NCBI GenBank assembly: GCA_963814645.1
Contig: CAWFDX010000002.1
Coordinates: forward strand, 310,001 to 374,000
Length of the DNA stretch: 64,000 nt
DNA from: RYN-230 sp963814645
GTDB lineage: Bacteria > Actinomycetota > Actinomycetes > Streptosporangiales > Streptosporangiaceae
Reading direction: 5' to 3'
The number at the start of each line of letters is the position of its first letter. The stretch's first letter is position 1. The notes beneath the pieces were generated by a model. It was given only the letters and a program-made list of their open reading frames with translations. It ran no database searches and was not told where the DNA came from. Both the position numbers and the translations under genes were made by a program. Positions 32,168 through 40,069 of this stretch are shown here, piece after piece.

Positions 32168-32767
32168 TTGCCTGCTCCCCAATACGCGCAGATGAGCCCA
32201 CGGCGCAATGAGGCCGATGAACCCGATGACGCCGCGCTGCTCCGGCGGGTCGCGGATGGTGACCGGGACGCGCTCGGGACGCTGTACCGGCGGCACGCGC
32301 ACGTCGTACTGGCCCAGATCCGGCTCGCCGTTGGCGAACCGGGCCTGAGCGAGGAGATCCTGCAGGACACGATGCTGGCCGTGTGGCGGGGGGCCGGCTC
32401 GTTCCGTGGTGTGTCCCAGGTCCGGTCGTGGATCATCGCGATCGCGTTGCGGCAGGCCCGGGACCGGATGCGCCGCCGCCGGGTGGCCGTGGTCGCCGAT
32501 GAGTCCGTGCTGTCCGGGCAGGCGGCCGCGGATCCCGGCCCGGAGGCGCAGGTGCTGGAGCGGGCCGAGCTGGCCCTGGTGGCGCAGGCGATCCGCTCGC
32601 TCAGCCCGGGGCACCGTGAGGTGCTCGGGCTGGTATTCGGCGCCGACCTGACGCTGGCCGATGCCGCGGAGGTTCTCGGGGTGCCGGTCGGGACGGTCAA
32701 GAGCAGGCTGGCCGCGGCCCGCGCCGCGCTGGCCCGCGCCATGGGTGGAAAGGGAGTTGGGCGATGA
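32168..32767 (+). CDS. ECF-type RNA polymerase sigma factor
   Basis: The 199-residue product has sigma region 2 (DALGTLYRRHAHVVLAQIRLAVG, then LQDTMLAVWRGAGSFRG and RSWIIAIALRQARDRMRR) and region 4 (LSPGHREVLGLVFGADLTLADAAEVLGVPVGTVKSRLAAAR). It directs transcription of a small regulon, perhaps for envelope or oxidative stress. The TTG start at 32168 is preceded by GGGAGGTG; the ATG at 32192 would also keep both domains. The stop overlaps the downstream anti-sigma gene start by 4 bases, the usual arrangement. Confidence 0.92.
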   Translation: MPAPQYAQMSPRRNEADEPDDAALLRRVADGDRDALGTLYRRHAHVVLAQIRLAVGEPGLSEEILQDTMLAVWRGAGSFRGVSQVRSWIIAIALRQARDRMRRRRVAVVADESVLSGQAAADPGPEAQVLERAELALVAQAIRSLSPGHREVLGLVFGADLTLADAAEVLGVPVGTVKSRLAAARAALARAMGGKGVGR

Positions 32768-33972
32768 TGATCGACGAGCGGGCTCACCTGGGCGTGGCCG
32801 AACTGACCGGGCTGGCTAACGGGGCGCCGCTGGGCACAGCGGCCGGTGCGCACCTGGACAGCTGCCCCGATTGCCAGGCCGAGGCGCGCAGCTGGAGTGT
32901 GATCGCCGCGGGCGTGCGCACGGTCATAGCCGAAACCCCGGCCCCGGCCGCGGCACTGGACGGCGTGCTGGCCACGATTGGCGGCCAGGGCACTGCCTCC
33001 GGCCGGCCGCCGCTGGCTGCGGGGTCGCCAGCGGCCAACCGGCCGCGCCGGGGCCTGCCGGGATGGCACCCGGCCGCGGCCGCCGCGGTAACCGTGGCGG
33101 TCCTGGGCGGCGGCGGGCTGGGGATAGCGTCCACGCTCTCCCCGGGTGTGCGCGGGTCCGGGCAGGTGATGACGGCCGCGCTCACCGCGACGAGCTGCCC
33201 CAGCATGAAGCTGGCCATCGGGACGCTGGCCTCGGTCTCGGGCAGCACTCTGGTGATCAAGCCGGTCATCGGCCCGGCCGTGCGGGTTAGCACCACGGCC
33301 TCGACCACGGTGACCCGTGAGGTCAAAGGCACGCTGGCTGACGTGCGGGATGGAATGCACGTGATCGTGTCCGGGACCGGCTCCGACAGGAAGATCACGG
33401 CCAGGCGGATCGGCGTCACGCCCAGTTCGCTGGCCGCGAAGGCACCGGCTCTGAACGTGCCGGCCTTTCCGTTGCGGAACTTCCAGCCCGCGCTCGCGCT
33501 CGGGCTCGCCAACGGGACGGTGGCCGACGCGACCACCGAGGGTTTCACGGTGGACGAGCCGGGCGGAACCCATGTCCACGTCAGCACATCGAGTTCCACG
33601 ACGGTTGTCACGCTGGCCAAGGTCACCGTGGCCGGCCTGCGGACCGGCGAGCGGACCGTGGCCGTCGGCTCGGTGACCGGCCATAATGCGCTGGCGGCCA
33701 GCAGCGTCGAGCAGGAAGACCTGCCGCTGAGCCAGCTCGGCCCGGCCGCGCTGCCTTCTGCTGGCTATCTGCCGGCGCCTCGCCTGCTGCCCGCGCGGTT
33801 TCCCCGGTTGCTACCCAAGGGCCTGCCCCGCTCCCTGAGCAGGGTCTACGGACGGCCCAACAAGCTGCCGTCGCCCTTCCCGGCCATGCTGCCCAGCCCG
33901 GGTGCACTGTTTTCCGGCCTCGGCTGCAACGCGCGGGCCATCGCGGCCACCGGCATGCTGATCGCTCCCTGA
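32764..33972 (+). CDS. Membrane-anchored anti-sigma factor with zinc-finger and DUF5666-like domains
   Basis: The 402-residue protein begins with a short anti-sigma zinc-finger containing HLDSCPDC (HxxxCxxC), followed by a linker to about residue 100, one transmembrane helix (AAAAAVTVAVLGGGGLGIA) and an extracytoplasmic part. That part has two repeats of a small beta domain resembling DUF5666 (TLASVSGSTLVIKP and NGTVADATTEGFTVDEPG), then a proline/leucine-rich tail. It should hold the ECF sigma factor at the membrane until a signal triggers its release. It overlaps the sigma gene by 4 bases (ATGA). Confidence 0.88.
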   Translation: MMIDERAHLGVAELTGLANGAPLGTAAGAHLDSCPDCQAEARSWSVIAAGVRTVIAETPAPAAALDGVLATIGGQGTASGRPPLAAGSPAANRPRRGLPGWHPAAAAAVTVAVLGGGGLGIASTLSPGVRGSGQVMTAALTATSCPSMKLAIGTLASVSGSTLVIKPVIGPAVRVSTTASTTVTREVKGTLADVRDGMHVIVSGTGSDRKITARRIGVTPSSLAAKAPALNVPAFPLRNFQPALALGLANGTVADATTEGFTVDEPGGTHVHVSTSSSTTVVTLAKVTVAGLRTGERTVAVGSVTGHNALAASSVEQEDLPLSQLGPAALPSAGYLPAPRLLPARFPRLLPKGLPRSLSRVYGRPNKLPSPFPAMLPSPGALFSGLGCNARAIAATGMLIAP

Positions 33973-33981
33973 CCCGAATCT

Positions 33982-34029
33982 GCCCGCACCCACCCACCCG
34001 CGACCGGGGCGGGGTTGGTGGGTGCGGGC
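33982..34029. terminator. GC-rich hairpin after the anti-sigma gene
   Basis: GCCCGCACCCACCCACCC pairs with GGGTTGGTGGGTGCGGGC (34012-34029) with one mismatch across a 12-base loop. No U-tract follows. It lies 10 bases after the anti-sigma stop and probably ends that transcript. Confidence 0.65.
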
Positions 34030-34172
34030 GCCGGCTGGGCTGGGTTGGTGGGTCCGGGGGCCCGCTCGGCGGGGGTTAGCTGGGTCCAGACGTCCGCTCG
34101 GCCGACTTGGCCGGGGTCCGGGCGGCGACTCGGCTGGGTTTGTGTGGTGCAGATGTCCGGTCGGCGGGGTAG

Positions 34173-34225
34173 CCGGGGGCGGGAGGTGGTGCGGGGGGAG
34201 GCACCTGGGCACCTCCCGCCCCCGG
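34173..34225. repeat. 16-base perfect inverted repeat
   Basis: CCGGGGGCGGGAGGTG (34173-34188) and CACCTCCCGCCCCCGG (34210-34225) are perfectly complementary around a 21-base loop. It lies in the G-rich gap downstream of the anti-sigma gene and is a terminator or structural element. Confidence 0.65.
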
Positions 34226-34229
34226 ACTG

Positions 34230-34757
34230 GGGAACTCTGGCTACTCGATCATAGTAGCGAAGCGCAGCGAGACTGTCACGTTGTTTCGAATACTTTCTCG
34301 AAGAGGGTTGGCTCCGGCCAGCGGACTGGGCGACTCCGGAAAAGATCGCGATCCGTTGAACCGTCCGCTGACCAGGTGCGTTAGTAACCGTAACGAGTTA
34401 ACGATCAAGGAGGCCGCCGCCCGACGCGGCGGGCGCGGCGGTCTGCCTGCGGGCCCCGCGGCCCGCAAGGTACAGTCGCTGGAGCCAGTTTGCCGCGATA
34501 AGAGTAGTTCCGTGCCATTCTTGGAGGCTTGCCCCGAATGGCAATGGGACCTTTTGCTATGCGGCGGCTATTGCTGAGGCTCCCCACTGACCTGGTACGA
34601 CGGCTATTCGTAGTCAACCTCTCTCGCTTCGCTGCCCGGGCTGGACTATGTCTGGGAAATTCCTGAGCGAAGTATGTCGATTCGGTCACAAATGCGGTGT
34701 GGCTAGGTCTACTGTGATCGCCCGGGAGCGGAATCCGGAAGGGGAAAGGGGGCCTAC
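34230..34757 (+). other. Lower-GC non-coding stretch before a large secreted-protein gene
   Basis: About 500 bases are clearly lower in GC than the surroundings (for example GTTAGTAACCGTAACGAG and CGAAGTATGTCGATTCGG). Stops are frequent in all frames and no recognised protein or RNA family is seen. It may be a long leader or promoter region of the gene at 34758, or acquired DNA. A GC-rich hairpin-forming patch lies at about 34412-34468. Confidence 0.45.
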
Positions 34758-36467
34758 GTGGCCTACCCAGATACTTGGGGATCCGGACGATCGCGGCGAA
34801 GACTGATCGCGATCGCGGGCGTGGTGGCGTTGGTGATCGGGGCCGGCGTGGCCCTGCTCATCGGGCCACGGAGCCTATTCGGCGCCGCTAGTAACACGGC
34901 CAGCGTGGCTGGAGGCTGTGCCACTGCGGCCACCTCGGCGGCACCCAGCACGAGCACGCAACCCAGCGCCCAGGCAGCCGCCCAGGCCAACACGGCCGCG
35001 CCGCTCAGCACCGCACCGGCCACGACGGCCGCGGGCACCACCAGCACGGCCACGCCAGCGACTACCGTGCCACCCGCGGCCGCGTCCACGGCGGCCACGT
35101 CGGCGGCGACCACGGCACCAGCCAGCACAGCCACCGCGGCGCCCACGACATCGGTCAGCGCGACGCCGTGCCCAACGGCCACGGCGACGGCCAGCGCGGC
35201 CGCGGCCGCGGCCAACGTGTCGTGTGACATCATCGTGCCGGCCAACCCGCTCAGCGTCCAGGGCCTGGCCACGCCGTACCAACTCACCGGAACGGACGGG
35301 ATGTCGCCGGCCGCCTCCGGCTGCACGATGGCCAACGTCGCCAACCTCGGCGCGTTCGTGCAGGCCACGATCCTGAATCCGAGGAACGGGCAGCTGAGCG
35401 TGTATGAGCCGCTGGTGATCACCCAGGGCACCCAGCCCGCGGCGGCCCCGGTGCTGCCCAGGCTGCCCCGGCATGCCGTGGTGACCATCGACTTCGGCTT
35501 CAACGGCACCAACCTGACCCAGGTCGGGGCCACGCCGGACACGCTACGCCAGGGCAACTGCGTGAACGGGCTGCCCGGGTCGATCTTCGGGCAGGTGTCG
35601 TACTGCAACGGGACCGGCTTTTTCAACGCCGCGTTCCGAGACGAGCGGGAAGGCCGCCTGCGCGTCCCGTCCGTCGGCGTGTCGCCGAAGACCGGCCAGA
35701 CCTGCCCGGACACGCGCAACTTCAACATGGTCGACCAGGACCCGAGTGACAACGTCACCACGACCTACCTGCTGACGCCGAACGGCCAGACCGCACAGTT
35801 CAACACGGCCAACGAGGCCGCGCTGGCCGGTGCCACCCCGGTTAACAACGGGAGTGACAACGAGTTGCTGGATGCGTTCCTGGACCCGACGCTCGGCTGC
35901 ACCCCGTTCGAGGCGCCGGACCTGTCCCAGGCGGGTACGCCGGGCACCTCGCAGGACCTGAACGAGCTGTCCTCGGCCAGGAACCAGCGGGCGCCGGTCG
36001 CCCTGGTCCCGGAGAATGACGAGATGTCGCTGGTCAATAACAACTTCAGCGTGCAGAAGACCGACCTGTACCGGGCCGAGGTGGGCCAGCCGCTGGTCTC
36101 GCCGTCCAACGACGTCACCAGCAGCCCGGCGATGTTCTGCCAGAACATGGTCAACATCCAGACCCCGTTCCTGGCCAGAAACCAGGCCGTGCTGGCCACC
36201 GGCACGTCGCCGGTGCCCACGGTGGGGAACAACCTGCTGACGTTCATGGCCAACCGGCTGAACATGTCGTTCACCAACCTCGACTGCCAGAACTTCGGTC
36301 TGACCAACCCGGTGACGGTCACCGTCGATGGCAACGGCGCGGCCACCGCGGCCACGTTCAACACCACCCAGCAACAGGCGGCCAACCAGGGCCGGACTGG
36401 GATGCCCCGTCCGGGTCAGCGGATGGGCCGGTGGCACCACCGGTTCCAGGACCCGTCCGGGATGTAG
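34758..36467 (+). CDS. Large membrane-anchored extracellular protein with Ala/Thr-rich linker
   Basis: The 569-residue product begins with a short basic cytoplasmic tail (RSRRR), a transmembrane or signal helix (LIAIAGVVALVIGAGVALLIG), a 130-residue Ala/Thr/Ser/Pro-rich linker typical of cell-wall-spanning actinobacterial proteins, and a C-terminal domain of about 400 residues starting near CDIIVPANPLSVQGLATPYQLTG. That domain has scattered cysteines, GFNGTNLTQVG, GQVSYCNGTGFF and FDPTLGCTPF-like segments, and may be structural or binding; I do not recognise the family. GGGGAAAGGGGG precedes the GTG start. The last 25 residues are basic. It stands alone and is followed by a strong hairpin. 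Confidence 0.8.
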   Translation: MAYPDTWGSGRSRRRLIAIAGVVALVIGAGVALLIGPRSLFGAASNTASVAGGCATAATSAAPSTSTQPSAQAAAQANTAAPLSTAPATTAAGTTSTATPATTVPPAAASTAATSAATTAPASTATAAPTTSVSATPCPTATATASAAAAAANVSCDIIVPANPLSVQGLATPYQLTGTDGMSPAASGCTMANVANLGAFVQATILNPRNGQLSVYEPLVITQGTQPAAAPVLPRLPRHAVVTIDFGFNGTNLTQVGATPDTLRQGNCVNGLPGSIFGQVSYCNGTGFFNAAFRDEREGRLRVPSVGVSPKTGQTCPDTRNFNMVDQDPSDNVTTTYLLTPNGQTAQFNTANEAALAGATPVNNGSDNELLDAFLDPTLGCTPFEAPDLSQAGTPGTSQDLNELSSARNQRAPVALVPENDEMSLVNNNFSVQKTDLYRAEVGQPLVSPSNDVTSSPAMFCQNMVNIQTPFLARNQAVLATGTSPVPTVGNNLLTFMANRLNMSFTNLDCQNFGLTNPVTVTVDGNGAATAATFNTTQQQAANQGRTGMPRPGQRMGRWHHRFQDPSGM

Positions 36468-36491
36468 TCACCCGGCGGCAACCGCACTACC

Positions 36492-36531
36492 AGCGAGCGC
36501 CCGCAGGCCTCCCGGCCTGCGGGCGCTCGCT
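36492..36531. terminator. 18-base perfect hairpin between convergent genes
   Basis: AGCGAGCGCCCGCAGGCC pairs perfectly with GGCCTGCGGGCGCTCGCT (36514-36531) over a 4-base loop. It separates the secreted-protein gene from the convergent MarR gene and even touches the MarR stop codon. It is a bidirectional terminator. Confidence 0.85.
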
Positions 36532-37079
36532 CACGTCGGGCTGTCGTCGGCGAGCCGGACGGCCAGCCGCCGGAGCGCAGGCACAGCCGCAGTCAGCCGC
36601 GCGCGGTCTGCGGCTGGGAGCCGGCCCAGTACGTAGGCCAGCTGCTCGCCCCAGGACTGCTCCCGCCGGTCCCGGGCCGCGTAGGCGGCCGCGGTCGGGA
36701 ACAACCGGGCCACCCGGGCGTCGGCGCTGTCCTGCCGCCGCTCCAGCGTGCCCCGGGCGATCAGCAGCCGGATCGCCGTGCTCGCGTTGCTCGGCTGCAG
36801 GCCCAGTTCGCGGGCCACGTCGTTGACGCTCAGCCCGGGTCGGCGGACCAGCAGCCGCATCACTTCGAGTTCGGATGCGGGCAGCGGCTCCTGGCGGGCG
36901 GCGGCCAGCCCGATCGTCCGGGGCAGCAGCCAGCCCAGATCGTGCAGCACGACCGCCAGGTCACGGGCGGCCGTCTGGTTAGCGGCAGCGGTCTGGTTAC
37001 CGGCAGCCGTCTCGACCGCGGCAGATTCAGGCTCCGTGGCCACCCCTGGCTCCTCCCTTGCCTGCCCTAGGCCGCTCAT
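36531..37079 (-). CDS. MarR-family transcriptional regulator
   Basis: This 182-residue protein has a MarR-like winged helix: LPASELEVMRLLVRRPGLSVNDVARELGLQPSNASTAIRLLIARGTLERRQDSADARVARLFPT, with the recognition helix and the beta-wing DARVA. MarR proteins repress adjacent oxidoreductase or efflux genes and release DNA on binding phenolics. It is divergent from a BBE-type FAD oxidase gene. The intervening 230 bases contain an AT-rich near-palindrome at about 37084-37116 directly upstream of its start, a plausible self-operator. A GAGGTACC ribosome binding site precedes the ATG at 37079. Confidence 0.88.
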   Translation of the reverse strand: MSGLGQAREEPGVATEPESAAVETAAGNQTAAANQTAARDLAVVLHDLGWLLPRTIGLAAARQEPLPASELEVMRLLVRRPGLSVNDVARELGLQPSNASTAIRLLIARGTLERRQDSADARVARLFPTAAAYAARDRREQSWGEQLAYVLGRLPAADRARLTAAVPALRRLAVRLADDSPT

Positions 37080-37083
37080 GGTA

Positions 37084-37116
37084 CCTCTACAGATATATAT
37101 AAGATTATAGGTAGTA
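37084..37116. promoter_or_regulatory. AT-rich near-palindrome upstream of the MarR gene
   Basis: CTCTACAGATATATATAAGA continues as TTATAGGTAG; the element is partly symmetric (CTA...ATATATAT...TAG) and strikingly AT-rich in a 70-percent-GC region. It likely holds the minus 10 region of the MarR promoter and a MarR-binding site. The remaining stretch to 37310 is G-rich low-complexity sequence with no gene seen. Confidence 0.5.
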
Positions 37117-37310
37117 GCGGCCAGGGCGGCGCGGCGAAAGGTGGTGCGGTACGTGGCGGCAGGGCGAGGGGCGGCGGGCCGGCCGACGGCGGAGCGGGCG
37201 GTACAGCGGCCGACGGCAGGGCGAGCGGCGCTACGGCGAGCTGCGGGGCGAGCGGCAGCCGTGCGGGCGGCGGGACGGGTGGCAGCCAGGCGGCCGGCGG
37301 GGCGGAGCAG

Positions 37311-38690
37311 GTGACTGGTGCCACGCTGACCATCCCCGGCTTCGCCGGACAGCTCATCGACCCCGACCATGACCGGTACGACCAGCTGCGCACGGTGTGG
37401 AACGCGATGCACGACCGGCGCCCGGCGCTGATCGCGCGGTGCGCGACCGCCGGGGACGTGGCCGCCGCCATCGGCTACGCCCGCGCCGCAGGCCTGGTGA
37501 TGGCCGTCCGGGGCGGCGGCCACAGCCTGCCCGGGTTCAGCATCTGCGACGGCGGGCTGGTCATCGACCTGCGCCCGATGAACCAGGTGTCCGTGGACCC
37601 GGTCACCCGGCGCGCAGCCGTCGGCGGCGGGGCGCTGCTCCGCGACCTGGACCAGGCCACTCAGCGGCACGGGCTGGTCGTGCCGGCTGGGGTCATCTCG
37701 CATACCGGGGTGGCCGGGCTCACCCTGGGCGGCGGCGTGGGCCGGCTGATGCGCCGGTTCGGGCTGACCATCGACAACCTGCGGGCCGCCGAGGTGGTCA
37801 CCGCGGACGGCCGGATCCTGCGGGCCGCCGCGGACCAGCACCCGGACCTGTTCTGGGGCATCCGCGGCGGTGGCGGCAACTTCGGCGTGGTCACCGAGTT
37901 CGAGTTCGCGCTGCATGAGCTCAGCCAGCTCACCGTGCTCCGGATGTACCACGAGATGGCCGGCGCGCACCGGGTGCTGGGCCGGGCCCAGCAGGTCATC
38001 GCCGGCGGCGCGCCGGACGAGCTGCTCTGGACGAGTTTCGCCCGCAAGGCGGCGCCGCTGCCGTGGATGCCCACCAGCGTGATCGGCCGCCCGGGCATCG
38101 TGTCCGTCATCGAGTGGTCCGGTGCGCCGGATGCGGGCCGCGAAGTCCTCACCGCGCTCCGGGACGACCTCGGACCGGTGGCCAGCGAGCTCAGCGTGGT
38201 CCCGTTCAGCACCATGCAGACCGAGGGCGACGAGTTCTTCGGCCCGGGCCTGCTCTCCTACGTCAAGGCCACGTTCGCGGCCGCCCTCTCGCCGAACCTG
38301 ATCGACATGGTCGTCGCCCAGGGCCAGCGGCTGGGTTCGGAGGTGTCCCAGATCGAGCTGCTCAGCCTGGGCGGCGCCATCACCAGGGTGGCCCCGGAGG
38401 CGACCGCGTTCCCGCACCGCGACGCGGGCTGGCTGATCAACATCCCGGCCAGCTGGCGGTCACCCGACGACACAGATAAAGAGGTGCGCTGGGTCCGGGA
38501 CACGTTCGCCGCCGTGGCGCCGGCCTGTTCCGGCGGTGCCTACGTGAACTTCATGGACCACGACCAGCAGGCCGCCGAACAGGTCGCCTACGGCGGTACG
38601 CTGCGCCGCCTGCAGCAGGTCAAGGCGGCCTACGACCCAGACAACGTGTTCCGGCTGAACCAGAACATCACCCCGGGCGGCGCCGCATGA
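37311..38690 (+). CDS. FAD-linked oxidase, berberine-bridge-enzyme-like (BBE family)
   Basis: This 459-residue protein has an FAD_binding_4 domain: LIARCATAGDVAAAIGYARAAGLVMAVRGGGHSLPGFSICDGGLVIDL with the histidine that is often covalently linked to FAD (GGGHS), then GVAGLTLGGGVGRLMRRFGLTIDNL. The C-terminal BBE domain ends PDNVFRLNQNI. The second covalent-link cysteine of bicovalent members is not seen at the usual site. Members oxidise sugars, alkaloids or phenolic natural products with oxygen. The GTG start follows GGCGGAGCAG. Its stop overlaps the methyltransferase start (ATGA), and a MarR regulator is divergent. Confidence 0.9.
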   Translation: MTGATLTIPGFAGQLIDPDHDRYDQLRTVWNAMHDRRPALIARCATAGDVAAAIGYARAAGLVMAVRGGGHSLPGFSICDGGLVIDLRPMNQVSVDPVTRRAAVGGGALLRDLDQATQRHGLVVPAGVISHTGVAGLTLGGGVGRLMRRFGLTIDNLRAAEVVTADGRILRAAADQHPDLFWGIRGGGGNFGVVTEFEFALHELSQLTVLRMYHEMAGAHRVLGRAQQVIAGGAPDELLWTSFARKAAPLPWMPTSVIGRPGIVSVIEWSGAPDAGREVLTALRDDLGPVASELSVVPFSTMQTEGDEFFGPGLLSYVKATFAAALSPNLIDMVVAQGQRLGSEVSQIELLSLGGAITRVAPEATAFPHRDAGWLINIPASWRSPDDTDKEVRWVRDTFAAVAPACSGGAYVNFMDHDQQAAEQVAYGGTLRRLQQVKAAYDPDNVFRLNQNITPGGAA

Positions 38691-39511
38691 CCGGGTGGCG
38701 GACGGCCGGGCCGCTCAGCCCGGCGGCCCAGCTGCAGATGGGCCTGTGGGGCAGCGACCCGGACGGCTGGGCCCGGTTCGCCGAGCCGCACAACCAGCCG
38801 CTGTTCGCGGCCGTCCTGGACGCCACCCGCACCGGGCCCGGCACCTGGCTGCTCGACCTCGGTTGCGGCACCGGCCTGCTGCTGGCCCTGGCCCAGGCCC
38901 GCGGGGCGACGGTGACCGGCCTGGACGTTACCCCCGGCCTGCTAAGGATCGCCCGGGACCGGCTGCCCACCGCCGAGTTGTGGCAAGCCGACATATGTAG
39001 CCTGCCGTTCGGCGACGCCGAGTTCGACGTGGCGACCGGCGTGAACGCTTTCCAGTTCGCCAGCGACCCGCCGGCCGCGCTGGCGGAGGCGGCCCGAGTC
39101 GTCCGACCCGGCGGCCTGGTCGCGGTCGGCACCTTCGCCGCGCCAGAGCGGGCCGAATCGACGGCCGTGCACCTGGCCATGGCCGCGCTCAGCCCGCCCC
39201 GTCGGCAGGCCGACCACGCGCCCTACGCGCTGACCCCGGAGAACCTGGCCGCGGCGCTGGCGGCGGCCGGGCTGCAGCAGCAGGCCGAGGGCGAGGTCGA
39301 GTGCGTGTGGCGGTACGCCAGCCAGGCCGACGCGGTGCGCGGGCTGATCGGCTCGGCCGGCGGCACCCGGGCGGTACAGGACGCCGGCCGGGCACCCGTC
39401 CGAGCCGCGATCGAGGAAGCGCTCGCACCGTTCACTGACCCGTCGACCGGCGAGATTTCTATGCATAACGCTATGCGCTGGGTAACTGCCGTACGCCCGC
39501 CGGCTGGGTAA
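38687..39511 (+). CDS. SAM-dependent methyltransferase, class I
   Basis: This 274-residue protein has motif I LLDLGCGTGLLLALAQARGATVTGLDVTPGLL, motif II-like LWQADICSLPFGDAEFDVATGVNAFQF, and motif III AARVVRPGGLVAVGTF. It is a UbiE/Methyltransf_11-type small-molecule methyltransferase. It is coupled by a 4-base overlap to the FAD oxidase, so the two may act on the same phenolic or natural-product substrate under MarR control (inference). The C-terminal half varies and would bind the substrate. Confidence 0.9.
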   Translation: MTGWRTAGPLSPAAQLQMGLWGSDPDGWARFAEPHNQPLFAAVLDATRTGPGTWLLDLGCGTGLLLALAQARGATVTGLDVTPGLLRIARDRLPTAELWQADICSLPFGDAEFDVATGVNAFQFASDPPAALAEAARVVRPGGLVAVGTFAAPERAESTAVHLAMAALSPPRRQADHAPYALTPENLAAALAAAGLQQQAEGEVECVWRYASQADAVRGLIGSAGGTRAVQDAGRAPVRAAIEEALAPFTDPSTGEISMHNAMRWVTAVRPPAG

Positions 39512-39528
39512 GCGCCCCGCACGAACAA

Positions 39529-39578
39529 CGTGGCTGAATCATTCACGCTGTCCTGAGCGCATGGCTGGAACATTCATG
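39529..39578. repeat. Copy of a short dispersed repeat in a convergent intergenic gap
   Basis: CGTGGCTGAATCATTCAC at 39529-39546 differs at two bases from the left arm of the hairpin at 25666-25683, and a further partial copy (CATGGCTGGAACATTCATG) ends at 39578. Like the first copy it lies between convergent genes, so the repeat may be a terminator-associated element. Confidence 0.55.
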
Positions 39579-39608
39579 CCGTGCCGCACGCGGGGTGCGG
39601 CTGGCGGG

Positions 39609-40069
39609 TTAATCCCGGAGGGACTGCCAGAAGGACAGCACGCCTTCGGTCGGCTGGTGGACTTCGATCGGGTGGCCGAACAAGGAGCCGCCGGCGAACC
39701 AGTCGGCGACCGCCCCGCCCACCGACGTCGTCAGCAGGGGCAGCCGGCATTGGCCAGGTGCTGGCGTTCAAGGGAAAGGTTGCCGGTTGTCCAGGCGACG
39801 TGGCTGACCGCGCCGGGTTTGGCGCCGAGCGCGTCGCGGAGCGCGGCCGGCGCCGCGTCGTGCAGCACGTTCAATTCCAGCAGCACCGGTCCCCAGACGG
39901 TGAACGCGGCGCTGTGGTCCAGCACGGCCGGCTCGCCGCGGAACCGGAAGTCGCCCAGGTCGACGTGCTCCAGCACCTGGAACGGGCCCACGCCGAGCAC
40001 GCGCTGCGCCTGCGCCATGGCGGCGTCCAGATCGTCGGTCCAGTAGCCGATGTGATGCAGCCCGCGCAT
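39609..40069 (-). pseudogene. VOC (glyoxalase/dioxygenase-like) family protein, frameshifted
   Basis: The open frame from ATG 40069 (GLHHIGYWTDDLDAAMAQAQRVLGVGPFQV) runs to a stop at 39731 after only 112 residues. The next frame continues LPLLTTSVGGAVADWFAGGSLFGHPIEVHQPTEGVLSFWQSLRD to TAA at 39611-39609, giving the second beta-alpha-beta-beta-beta unit expected for a VOC protein of about 153 residues. The shift lies at the run of four C/G bases at 39737-39740, where one base is missing. The first His and the late Glu (PIEVHQP) could be metal ligands. It follows the LLM oxidoreductase gene with a 1-base overlap (TGATG). Confidence 0.75.

Noticed and set aside
30869..32614. 581-codon minus-strand frame across the PanE and sigma genes
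   Set aside because: It is antisense to two genes with clear domains and its composition is typical of a shadow frame.
34412..34468. Cyclic-di-AMP or other riboswitch before the secreted-protein gene
   Set aside because: GC-rich stems are present but I could not align the conserved core of any riboswitch class.
34281..34577. 98-codon plus-strand frame with a Trp/Cys-rich end (CPEWQWDLLLCGGYC)
   Set aside because: A peptide-like precursor was considered, but there is no ribosome binding site, no modification genes nearby and the first half is low complexity.
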